Origin: Gemmatimonadota bacterium
Lineage (GTDB): Bacteria; Gemmatimonadota; Gemmatimonadetes; Longimicrobiales; Gaopeijiaceae
Reading direction: 5' to 3'
Length of the DNA stretch: 57,321 bases
Assembly (NCBI GenBank): GCA_029863525.1
Contig: JAOTVL010000005.1
Location: forward strand, 1 to 57,321
Positions 35,710 to 42,998 of this stretch are shown piece by piece. The notes below the pieces were generated by a model, which saw only the letters and a program-made list of their open reading frames with translations, did no database searches and was not told where the DNA came from. The position numbers were made by a program, and so were the translations under genes. Position 1 is the first letter of the stretch. The number at the start of each line of letters is the position of its first letter.

Positions 35710-37669
35710 CCGCGCTCCCAAGGCGCTGGCGCTCCTGGTCGTGTGCGGGTCGTACGCCCTGGCGACGACGGCGTCGCCCTCGGCCGCGCAGACGGCCGAA
35801 ACGCTGCCCCTTACGTGGGAGAACATCTTCACCCGCTCGACTGGAGCCCGGCAGGCCGCCCTGTCGCCAGACGGCCGCTCCGTTGCCGTGGCGGCGTCGA
35901 CGCCAGACGGCTCCGACGTCTTCCTGGTCGGCGTCGAGGGGGGGGAAACGATAAGGGTCGTCGAGGGCGCGTCTTCCCCCGTGTGGATGCCAGACGGTGA
36001 CGCCCTTCTCGTCTCCGCCCTCGGTGACCTCTGGCTCGTGCCCGTTCTAGGCGGAAGACCGGCCCCGACGAGCTCAACCGCCGCCGGAGCCATCGATCTC
36101 CGCTCACCGCCCCCCTCCGTCGTTCGCGTCACACACGACGAGTCCGACGAGCGTGCCGCGCGGCCCTCGCCCGACGGGCGAACCATCGCCTTCTACTCAG
36201 GACGCTCGGGCCACCAAGACATCTGGCTCGTGTCCACCGACGGCTCGCAGGCTCCACGACGTCTGACGAACGCGAGCATGGCCGACGACGACTTCCGCTT
36301 CGCGCCGGCTTGGTCGCCCGATTCCGAGCGCATCGCCTACTTCTCGAACAAGTCGGACTACTGGGAGGACGATATCTGGGTCGTCGACGTGGCGATGGGC
36401 TCAGAGCGCCAGGTCAGCCGGGGACTCATGGCTTCGTCGACCCCGGTCTGGTCGCCCGACGGGTCTCGCATCGCCTTGCTCGCGACGTCGAAAGACGAGT
36501 ACTGGTACGAAGACCTCGCGTACCTGTACGTCCTCGATCCGGACGCGGGCACCGAACGGATCGTCGACATGCAGGTCCATGCCACGGACTGGCTCCACAA
36601 CCTCGGCGTGTTCTGGAGCCCCGACGGGTCGGAGCTCTTCTTCCCACTACTGGAGCGCGCGCGCATGGAGTTGTGGCGCGTGCCCGCGGAGGGAGGGGTG
36701 GCAACGCGGATGACGAACATGGGTGGGCACTTTCGCGCCTACCATGCGAACGCCGCCGCCTCCGGTTTCGTCTTCCTCCGCTCGACGCCCACACGAGGGA
36801 CCGATGTAGACTATCTCGACGCGCTCGGCGGACCGACTCGACAGCTCACCCACTTCGCCACCACGTGGGAGGGCGTCGCGGAGCCCGAGGAGATCAGCTA
36901 TCGCAGTTGGGACGGGCTCTACATCCAAGGCTTCCTCTATCGGCCGCCGGACTTCGACCCGGCGGGCTCGTACCCGACCCTGGTCCAGGTTCACGGCGGG
37001 GGAACGAACTCCTACCTCCATTCGCTGAATACCACCGAGCAGTACCTCGCCCAACAGGGCTACGTCGTGCTCGCGGTGAACTACCGGGGCGGTTCGGGCT
37101 TCGGGCGCCCCTTCCAGGACCTCGGCGTGGAGGATTGGGCGAACGGACAGGCGGGGGACGCGGCGGCCGCCGCCGACTTCATCCGCGCCCAGCCGTGGTC
37201 GAACGGTCGCGTCGGAATCTACGGATATAGCTACGGCGGGATCACGAGCATGGCAGCCATTGCCCGTTTCCCCGGTGCCTTCGACGCGGCGGTCCCGATG
37301 GCCGGGATCTACGATTTCGCCGACGCCTACACGAACGCCGATCGACTCGGAAAGATCTTCATCAGGACCGGCCACGGAGGCTCACCCGACGAGCGGCCCG
37401 AGGTCTACGCGGTGAGCAACACGCTCGCGCGCGTCGCGAACGTGCAAACGCCGGTGCTCACCATGCACGGTGAAGCGGACGTGCGAGCACCCTATCGGCA
37501 GTTCGAGCTCGCCGTTGGCATTCTCGACCGAGAGGGGAAGGTGTATGAGGCGCATTCGTACCCGAACGAGCCGCACGGCTTCAGGGACCCGATGAACCGG
37601 GTGGATATGTATCAGCGGCTCGAGGCTTGGTTCGATCGCTGGGTGAAGCGCGCCGGAATAAGCCAATGA
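35693..37669 (+). CDS. S9-family prolyl oligopeptidase-type peptidase
   Basis: 658 residues. GTG start with AAGGAG 8 nt upstream; signal peptide ending SPSAAQ. N-terminal PD40-like propeller (HDESDERAARPSPDGRTIAF, RFAPAWSPDSERIAYFSN, GVFWSPDGSELFFP), then the alpha/beta hydrolase domain: LVQVHGGGTNSY, AVNYRGGSGFG, GIYGYSYGGITSM with nucleophile Ser513, Asp near 596 in GEADVRAPYRQ and His near 628 in NEPHGF. All three catalytic residues are present. Exported serine peptidase of the DPP IV/acylaminoacyl-peptidase kind, cutting short peptides in the periplasm or outside. Ends at a terminator-like hairpin. Confidence 0.93.
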   Translation: MTIAGSRAPKALALLVVCGSYALATTASPSAAQTAETLPLTWENIFTRSTGARQAALSPDGRSVAVAASTPDGSDVFLVGVEGGETIRVVEGASSPVWMPDGDALLVSALGDLWLVPVLGGRPAPTSSTAAGAIDLRSPPPSVVRVTHDESDERAARPSPDGRTIAFYSGRSGHQDIWLVSTDGSQAPRRLTNASMADDDFRFAPAWSPDSERIAYFSNKSDYWEDDIWVVDVAMGSERQVSRGLMASSTPVWSPDGSRIALLATSKDEYWYEDLAYLYVLDPDAGTERIVDMQVHATDWLHNLGVFWSPDGSELFFPLLERARMELWRVPAEGGVATRMTNMGGHFRAYHANAAASGFVFLRSTPTRGTDVDYLDALGGPTRQLTHFATTWEGVAEPEEISYRSWDGLYIQGFLYRPPDFDPAGSYPTLVQVHGGGTNSYLHSLNTTEQYLAQQGYVVLAVNYRGGSGFGRPFQDLGVEDWANGQAGDAAAAADFIRAQPWSNGRVGIYGYSYGGITSMAAIARFPGAFDAAVPMAGIYDFADAYTNADRLGKIFIRTGHGGSPDERPEVYAVSNTLARVANVQTPVLTMHGEADVRAPYRQFELAVGILDREGKVYEAHSYPNEPHGFRDPMNRVDMYQRLEAWFDRWVKRAGISQ

Positions 37670-37676
37670 CACCGGC

Positions 37677-37705
37677 GGCTCGGGCGCCTAGCCGGCACCC
37701 GAGCC
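37677..37705. terminator. 8-bp stem between convergent genes
   Basis: GGCTCGGG (37677-37684) pairs with CCCGAGCC (37698-37705), loop 13 nt. It sits 7 nt after the S9 peptidase stop and just before the stop of the convergent SRPBCC gene, so a shared terminator is likely. No T-run. Confidence 0.5.
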
Positions 37706-37714
37706 TCGTCGGCA

Positions 37715-38152
37715 TCAGGCGACGATCGCGGTAAAGTGCTCGATGCAGGCCGACCAACCTTCCTCGTGGCCCTTGCGGGCTTCCTCCACCGGGAAGCCTT
37801 CGTGCACCAAAACGAGCTCGGTGCCCCCGTCGACTTCGTTGAACTCCACGGTGACGAGTGTCTCGCCGACGGCGTTCTCTTCGTCTTCCCAATCCCAGGT
37901 GTAGACCAACCGCCGGGGCTCGTCGACCTCCCGGTACGTCCCGAACGCGTTGTGCGGCTTACCGTCGACGAGCATGTGGATCGCAAACGCCCCCCCGACC
38001 TTGAGGTCGGTCTCGATGTTCTGCACCCCGCCCGGCGCCGGGCAGGACCAGAGCTTCATGTGCTCGGGTCGCGTCCACGCGTCCCACACCTTCTGCCGCT
38101 CCGCCCGGATCGTCCGCGCGATGCGCACTGCGCCCACCGTCTCAACGCTCAT
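37715..38152 (-). CDS. SRPBCC (AHSA1-type) protein
   Basis: 145 residues. ATG at 38152 gives MSVETVGAVRIARTIRAERQKVWDAWTRPEHM, the usual AHSA1/START-like N-terminus, followed by LWSCPAPG, DLKVGGAFAIHM, GTYREVDEPRRLVYTWDW, VTVEFNEVDGGTELVLVHEGFP and GHEEGWSACIEHF. A helix-grip fold that binds hydrophobic ligands. It overlaps the ArsR gene by 11 nt. ArsR + SRPBCC pairs of this type are common in actinobacteria and others, the regulator controlling both. Ligand unknown. Confidence 0.92.
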   Translation of the reverse strand: MSVETVGAVRIARTIRAERQKVWDAWTRPEHMKLWSCPAPGGVQNIETDLKVGGAFAIHMLVDGKPHNAFGTYREVDEPRRLVYTWDWEDEENAVGETLVTVEFNEVDGGTELVLVHEGFPVEEARKGHEEGWSACIEHFTAIVA

Positions 38153-38540
38153 GTGCCTCTTCCTCGTTGTGGTGCAGCCGGTCCTCTCCGCCACCCCGTT
38201 CCTCCGGCGGGCGGTCTGGCGCCTCCAAGTAGGCCGCCAGTGAATCCAGCTGCTGTGTCCAGAATGCCCGGTGTTCCTCGATCCAGTCCCTGGCCATGTC
38301 CATCGACTCCGGGTCGTAGCTGCACCGGTGTACACGACCGTCCTTCTCCCGTCGAATGAGACCCGCCTCGTCCATCACCTTGAGGTGCTTCGACACCGCC
38401 ATCAGCGAGACGTCGAAAGGCCCGGCGAGATCCGACACCGACGCACTCCCGTCTCGAGCGAGTCGCGTGAGGATGGCGCGCCGAATCGGGTGCGCCAACG
38501 CCGCGAACGTCTTGTCGAGGTCGTTGGAGAAATCGATCAT
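38142..38540 (-). CDS. ArsR-family transcriptional regulator
   Basis: 132 residues, winged helix: DKTFAALAHPIRRAILTRLARDGSASVSDLAGPF, recognition helix VSLMAVSKHLKVMDEAGLI, wing RREKDGRVHRCSYDPE, then SMDMARDWIEEHRAFWTQQLDSL. No CxC or other metal-binding Cys in helix 3, so a metal-free subgroup typical of ArsR-SRPBCC operons. The ATG is only 2 nt from the perfect inverted repeat at 38543-38574 that contains its promoter, so autorepression is likely. The C-terminal tail is charged. Confidence 0.93.
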   Translation of the reverse strand: MIDFSNDLDKTFAALAHPIRRAILTRLARDGSASVSDLAGPFDVSLMAVSKHLKVMDEAGLIRREKDGRVHRCSYDPESMDMARDWIEEHRAFWTQQLDSLAAYLEAPDRPPEERGGGEDRLHHNEEEAHER

Positions 38541-38542
38541 GG

Positions 38543-38576
38543 GACAATATTAAACGACTTGGTTTAATATTGTCAA
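38543..38576 (-). promoter_or_regulatory. ArsR operator with embedded promoter
   Basis: GACAATATTAAAC (38543-38555) and GTTTAATATTGTC (38562-38574) form a perfect 13-bp inverted repeat, spacer 6. Read on the minus strand, TTGACA (38571-38576) and TTTAAT (38549-38554) are -35 and -10 boxes 16 nt apart, both within the repeat. Transcription would start at about the ATG at 38540, giving a leaderless mRNA. The AT-rich block stands out from its GC-rich surroundings. It also covers the last codon and stop of the ArsC-like gene (stop 38573-38575). Confidence 0.82.
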
Positions 38577-38920
38577 CCGTCGATCCACGCGCTCCACTCG
38601 GCTTCGGCCAGGCCCACGCTGAGGTGCTTGCCACTGCGAACGAGGGGCTGCTTCAGAATGAGCGGTTCCTCGGACGCGATCTCGAGCCATCGGTCGTCGC
38701 CGTAGTACGCCGTCTGGAGACCGAGTGCCTTGAAACGTTTCGCGTCGCGGTCGATGAGCGACTCTTCGCCGAACTTCTGGAAGAAGCGGCGGAGCTCACC
38801 CACGGACGGCGCGCGCTGCTTGAAGTCGACGAAGTGGACCTTGATCCGGCGCTCCTTGAAGAAGCGCTCGGCTTTGCGCACGTCGGCGTTGTTCTTCACG
38901 CCGAAGATCTGGACTTCCAT
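38573..38920 (-). CDS. ArsC/Spx-like protein lacking Cys
   Basis: 115 residues with the ArsC/Spx/YffB thioredoxin-like fold: VQIFGVKNNADVRKAERFFKERRIKV near the start (given by parts: FGVKNNADV, KAERFFKER), VHFVDFKQRAPSVGELRRFF, then ILKQPLVRSG, the conserved ending with the cis-Pro and Arg, and KHLSVGL. In the family the first loop is KNC or CSK with the catalytic Cys; here it reads KNN and the protein has no Cys at all. It therefore cannot work as an arsenate reductase or redox switch by the known mechanism. Upstream of arsR on the same strand, its stop lying in the arsR operator. Confidence 0.87.
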   Translation of the reverse strand: MEVQIFGVKNNADVRKAERFFKERRIKVHFVDFKQRAPSVGELRRFFQKFGEESLIDRDAKRFKALGLQTAYYGDDRWLEIASEEPLILKQPLVRSGKHLSVGLAEAEWSAWIDG

Positions 38921-39035
38921 GGCTCGCTGGATGCGCGGGGCTGATGGTGTTCTTCCCTAACCTACGTCGGGGCGACGCCGGACGGAGTCCGGGACAACCA
39001 CTTTGCTTCCCGCGCGCCCGCTCGTACCGTTCGGC

Positions 39036-40070
39036 ATGGACGCCCAGCTCGCACTCTTTCCCGAAGAGCCGACCGAACCGAGTCCCGCCGCGGTGGGGCC
39101 GGCCATCGTGCCGGACTCCCTCCGGGCGACCGCGGAACGGCTTCCCGAGGCCCTGCGCATGGGCACGTCGTCGTGGAGCTTCCCGGGCTGGCAAGGGCTC
39201 GTGTACGACCGCCGGGCCTCGCAAGCGACGTTGGCGCGACACGGACTGGAAGCGTACGCCAGCCATCCCCTGCTTCGCACCGTGGGACTCGATCGGACCT
39301 ACTACCGACCGATCGAGGCGGCCGACTTCCGTACCTACGCCGAGGCGGTACCGCCCGATTTCCGCTTCCTGGTCAAAGCCGACCGCCTCCTCACCTCCCC
39401 TGCCGATCCAGAGACGTACGGGGTTCGCGCGCCAAATCCTCGCTTCCTGGACGCGGCGTACGCGGTGGACCGGGTGGTGGGTCCCATGGTCGAAGGGCTC
39501 GGGGCGAAGGCCGGCCCGCTCGTTTTCCAGTTCTCCCCGATCCCCCCGAACCTGGTCGGCGGCACCCGCTCCTTTCTGCGGCGGCTCCACCATTTCCTGG
39601 CCGCTCTTCCCAAGGGACCTCTGTATGCGATCGAGCTTCGCACGCCGGCGTTCCTCACGAACGACTACGCGCGCCTGCTCGAGGCGACGGGAGCGGCGCA
39701 CTGCTACAACGTGCACCCATCGATGACGCCATTGGACCGCCAGCTCGGCCGGATTTCGCCGTTCTATCAGCCGGCGCTGATCGTTCGCTGGATGCTACAC
39801 GAAGGCCTCAAGTACGAGGTCGCGAAGGAACGGTACGAGCCGTTCGACCGGATCGTCGACGAGGACAGGGTGTCGCGTGATAGGATCGCGGTCGCGGTGC
39901 TCGACGCATTGATCGCCGAGCGGCCCGCGTTCGTCATCGCGAACAACAAAGCGGAGGGGTCGGCACCGCTTTCCATCTTCCGCCTGGCGGAGAGAATCTC
40001 GAGGTGGGCGGTGAGCCCCGATGTGAGCGTCGCCGAGGCCCCGGCGGAGGGCGACGTGCGTGCCTCGTAA
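39036..40070 (+). CDS. DUF72 protein
   Basis: 344 residues. ATG at 39036 gives MDAQLALFPEEPTEP. DUF72 TIM-barrel family: RMGTSSWSFPGWQGLVYDR, LRTVGLDRTYYRPIE, VPPDFRFLVKADRLLT, GPLVFQFSPIPPNL, PKGPLYAIELRTPAFLT, and near the end ERPAFVIANNKAEGSAPLS, the conserved Asn-Asn-Lys segment. Members are cytoplasmic, structurally like endonuclease IV/xylose isomerase barrels, with no established reaction. Its end overlaps the next gene by 11 nt. Confidence 0.9.
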   Translation: MDAQLALFPEEPTEPSPAAVGPAIVPDSLRATAERLPEALRMGTSSWSFPGWQGLVYDRRASQATLARHGLEAYASHPLLRTVGLDRTYYRPIEAADFRTYAEAVPPDFRFLVKADRLLTSPADPETYGVRAPNPRFLDAAYAVDRVVGPMVEGLGAKAGPLVFQFSPIPPNLVGGTRSFLRRLHHFLAALPKGPLYAIELRTPAFLTNDYARLLEATGAAHCYNVHPSMTPLDRQLGRISPFYQPALIVRWMLHEGLKYEVAKERYEPFDRIVDEDRVSRDRIAVAVLDALIAERPAFVIANNKAEGSAPLSIFRLAERISRWAVSPDVSVAEAPAEGDVRAS

Positions 40071-40530
40071 CGTGTCCGAAGGCCTGCGAAATCCCAGGGT
40101 CTGGCTCTACGTCGCCGGCGGATGGTTGGTCTTCGCGGGTCTCGCCCATCTCGGATTCCACGTGTGGGGCCTCGTGCTGGAAAACGATTCGTCGGGGGGA
40201 CTCCGCGAATTCGCCATGAATGCGATGAAGCAGGCGCAGTCGCCCGACCCCCTCCGCCCCAGCATGTGGCGCGTATACCGGCTCCATTCGGTGTACGTGG
40301 GATTGCTGTGGCTCTTCGCGGGAGGGGTCGACATGGTCACGGCAGTGGCGTCGAACTCCTCGCGCTTGTGGGCGACGGTCGGGCTGGGTCAGACTGCGTT
40401 CTGGACCCTCGCCTTCGTCCCGGCCGCATTGATCGACCCCGTCATTCAGCCCCTCATTGTCGCAGCGATCGCTGTTCCCCTGCACGGAATCGTGTACCTC
40501 ACGGCGGAGCAAGCAGAAGTCACACCGTAG
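40060..40530 (+). CDS. four-helix membrane protein
   Basis: 156 residues with four predicted membrane segments (VWLYVAGGWLVFAGLAHLGFH; VYVGLLWLFAGGVDMVTAV; GQTAFWTLAFVPAALIDPV; QPLIVAAIAVPLHGIVYLT, each about 20 long). A HxxFHVW motif in helix 1 and LHSVYVG in helix 2 recall small LIC_13387-like membrane proteins, but I am not sure of a family. GTG at 40060 has GGAGG 9 nt upstream; a GTG at 40072, right after the DUF72 stop, is an alternative. Function unknown. Confidence 0.72.
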   Translation: MPRNVSEGLRNPRVWLYVAGGWLVFAGLAHLGFHVWGLVLENDSSGGLREFAMNAMKQAQSPDPLRPSMWRVYRLHSVYVGLLWLFAGGVDMVTAVASNSSRLWATVGLGQTAFWTLAFVPAALIDPVIQPLIVAAIAVPLHGIVYLTAEQAEVTP

Positions 40531-40573
40531 GTGGGCGTGCGCCACCCGGTGGCGTAGGTCGCGCCGATCGAAC

Positions 40574-40624
40574 CCCTTTGGCCGGCCCTACCCTTCGGCG
40601 GGCCTACCCTTCGGCCGGCCCTAC
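40574..40624. repeat. short tandem repeat, three copies
   Basis: Three imperfect 17-18 bp units (consensus CCCTTCGGCSGGCCTAC) in tandem at 40574-40624, between two convergent genes. The last unit includes the stop codon of the serine hydrolase. The GGCCGGCC cores can fold as hairpins, so the array may help end transcription. Confidence 0.55.
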
Positions 40625-41796
40625 CCGCTCGGCGGACCGCGCAACGCTCTCACCAGCTCCTGCGCCTCCCGCCCCAGGTTTACCGCGCCACCCGCATAGT
40701 TGCGGAGCAGAACCACCCCGATCGCAGCCTCGGGGTCCAGCGCCATGTGGGCGTTGTATCCCGCCACGGAGCCGCCGTGCGAGGCGATCCGTCGACCGTC
40801 TTGATCGACAGAGATGGTGAAGCCGAGCCCATACCCGCGCCGCGGGTCCTCCGGAGTCTGGACCGCGAGCATCTCCTGCCGGCTGCGGTCCGACAGGAGG
40901 CGGAGGCCGGGAACACCCGCGGCCGCACCGAGGAGCCGGCCGAGATCGGCGACGGTCGAGTACACGCCGCCGTTCGGCACCTTGTAGCCTCGCCCCGCGT
41001 GCTCTCGGTACGGCTGCTCCGCGTCGATGACGCCGTTGCGCACCGCGTAACCGCTCGCGAGACGAGGCTCCAGCTCGCCGCCGACCACGACGAACGCCGA
41101 GCCCGTCATCCCGAGCGGCTCGAACACCTCCTCTCGAACGAGCGCGCGGTAGGGGCGACCTGCCGCCCGCGCGAGCGCCAGTCCCAGGATTCCGAAGCCG
41201 ATGTTGGAGTACTGGTAGCGCGCGCCGGGGATCGAATCGTACGCCGTGCGCGGGATCGACTCGAGCACGCGTTCCTCCCACAGATCGATCGGGCCCACGA
41301 CGGACTCCGCCCAATCAGGCTCGCGAACGAGGCCAGCCGTATGGCTCGCCAAGTGGCGGAGCGTCACGATCGGTGCGCCCGGGCGGGGATCCGCGATGCC
41401 ATCGATCTCGGGCAGGTAGCGGCGTACCGGGTCGTCGAGGGAAACGACACCCTGATCGACCAACCGCATCATGAGCATCGCCGTCACCGACTTGGAGATC
41501 GAGCCGGTGCGCGACACCGAAGCCGTCGCCATCGGCACGCCATTCTCCCGACTCGCCAAGCCGAACGCCTTCGCCCAGATCAGATCGCCGTCGACCATGA
41601 CCCCCGCGACGAGGCCACCCACGTCGTCTTCGGCCACACCCGACGCGAGTCGGTCGGCGAAGGCGTCGAGCGCCTCGTCCCAACCCTGCTGCGCCATCCC
41701 CGAAACGGGTACCCAAACGCCCAGAAGGAGCAGGGCGAGCGTCACCATGTGGGCCGTACCGCGTGCCGATGAACCGCGCCACGGGCTCGTCGTCAC
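40621..41796 (-). CDS. secreted beta-lactamase-fold serine hydrolase
   Basis: 391 residues. GTG at 41796 overlaps the aminotransferase stop (GTGA) and opens a signal peptide (AHMVTLALLLLGVWVPVSGMAQ). Class C beta-lactamase/DD-peptidase fold: SVSRTGSISKSVTAML with the SxxK pair (SISK) near residue 103, YQYSNIGFGILG with YSN, and ASHGGSVAGYN with the HGG of the third motif. LASHTAGL is also typical. The family includes esterases, D-aminopeptidases and penicillin-binding-like enzymes, and sequence alone does not pick one. Third gene of the symporter-aminotransferase operon, which favours peptide or D-amino-acid substrates. Confidence 0.88.
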   Translation of the reverse strand: MTTSPWRGSSARGTAHMVTLALLLLGVWVPVSGMAQQGWDEALDAFADRLASGVAEDDVGGLVAGVMVDGDLIWAKAFGLASRENGVPMATASVSRTGSISKSVTAMLMMRLVDQGVVSLDDPVRRYLPEIDGIADPRPGAPIVTLRHLASHTAGLVREPDWAESVVGPIDLWEERVLESIPRTAYDSIPGARYQYSNIGFGILGLALARAAGRPYRALVREEVFEPLGMTGSAFVVVGGELEPRLASGYAVRNGVIDAEQPYREHAGRGYKVPNGGVYSTVADLGRLLGAAAGVPGLRLLSDRSRQEMLAVQTPEDPRRGYGLGFTISVDQDGRRIASHGGSVAGYNAHMALDPEAAIGVVLLRNYAGGAVNLGREAQELVRALRGPPSG

Positions 41797-42998
41797 GCGA
41801 CACCCGCCTGCTGTTCCCGCCACGAACGAACACTCTCGAGGACGCGCTCCACGTCGCTGTCGTCGTTGTAGACGCCGAAGGAGAAGCGGAGCACGCCGCT
41901 ACGAAGCGCGAACACGACCCCTCGGTCGACCAGATGCCGATGGAGCTCGTTGACCTCGGGGTCGTCGGCCGTGTAGTGGCGACCGGCTCCCAGCCGCCCA
42001 GCGGAGACGATGTGGGCCAGATGTGGGCCCGGGGCTCCGCCGACGACCGGAAGGCCCTCAGCTACGAGCCCCTCTGCGAGTCGGGCACCGAGGCGGCGCA
42101 CGTGGGCTTCGATCGCGGGCACGCCGATTTCCTCGATCAACCCGAGCGCGGCCCGTGTCGCCGCCATTCCCAGGTAGTTGTAGTTGCCCAGGTCGAACCG
42201 CCGCGCGCCCGGCAGATACTCGAGGGGACCGGCAGAGTACGCGGTCTCGTGCGCGTCGAGCGCGATGCCGTAGCGGGCCACCTGGATCGGAACGAGGTCC
42301 TCCGCGACTGCCCGGCGCACATAGAGGAATCCGAATCCGTACAACGACAGGAGGCACTTCTGCGCCGCCACGGCCATCGCGTCGAAGCCGAGCGCGTGCA
42401 CGTCCGTCTCCATAGCGCCGATGGACTGGGCTCCGTCGGCGAGCGTGAGGGCACCGGCCTTTCGGGCCGCCGCGACCAGCGGCTGGACGTCGGTGACGAA
42501 GCCGGGCGCAAACGACAGCGTCGGGAACGTGACGACCCGCGTTCGGTCGTCGATGGCGGAGATCATGGCCCCGATGGGCATGACGCCGCCCTCCGGAGGG
42601 ACCGCTCGGACCTCGACGCCGTGCCTCCTCTCGAGGTTGTACCAGAGGTAGATGTTGTTCGGGTGCTCCAGCTCCGGGCACAGGACGACGTTGTCACCCC
42701 GCTCCCAGGTCAGACTCGCGGCGAAGAGGTTCAGACCCTCTGACACATTCTTCGTGATCGCGACTTCGTCGGCGTCGGCGCCGATCATTCCGGCGAACTT
42801 CGCGCGCGTCTCGTCGACCTGCTCGCGCAGAAGGTCCTTGTCGGCGGTACCATCCACCGCGGCGTCCATGTGCGCGGAGACGGCGTCCCGGACCGTGCTC
42901 GGAACGAGGCCCTTGGCGGCGATGTTGAGGTACGTCTGGCGGTCCGCTCCGGGGAAGAGCGCGCGGATGTCTCGGTTCACGTGGGGTTTCGTTTCCAT
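41793..42998 (-). CDS. class V aminotransferase
   Basis: 401 residues, PLP-dependent fold type I, cysteine desulfurase/isopenicillin-N epimerase-like group. METKPHVNRDIRALFPG start at 42998. Visible: YLNIAAKGLVP, VAITKNVSEGLNLFAASL, LCPELEHPNN (PLP-stacking region), LTLADGAQSIGAMETDVHALGFD with the PLP Asp, and VAAQKCLLSLYGFGFLYV with the Schiff-base Lys. No desulfurase Cys loop is evident in the C-terminal third, so transamination, racemisation or lyase action is more likely than sulfur transfer. Overlaps the symporter gene by 22 nt and the hydrolase gene by 4 nt. Confidence 0.88.
   Translation of the reverse strand: METKPHVNRDIRALFPGADRQTYLNIAAKGLVPSTVRDAVSAHMDAAVDGTADKDLLREQVDETRAKFAGMIGADADEVAITKNVSEGLNLFAASLTWERGDNVVLCPELEHPNNIYLWYNLERRHGVEVRAVPPEGGVMPIGAMISAIDDRTRVVTFPTLSFAPGFVTDVQPLVAAARKAGALTLADGAQSIGAMETDVHALGFDAMAVAAQKCLLSLYGFGFLYVRRAVAEDLVPIQVARYGIALDAHETAYSAGPLEYLPGARRFDLGNYNYLGMAATRAALGLIEEIGVPAIEAHVRRLGARLAEGLVAEGLPVVGGAPGPHLAHIVSAGRLGAGRHYTADDPEVNELHRHLVDRGVVFALRSGVLRFSFGVYNDDSDVERVLESVRSWREQQAGVA

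Noticed and set aside
40574-40624. CRISPR-like array
   Set aside because: Units are 17-18 bp without spacers, and no cas gene is near.
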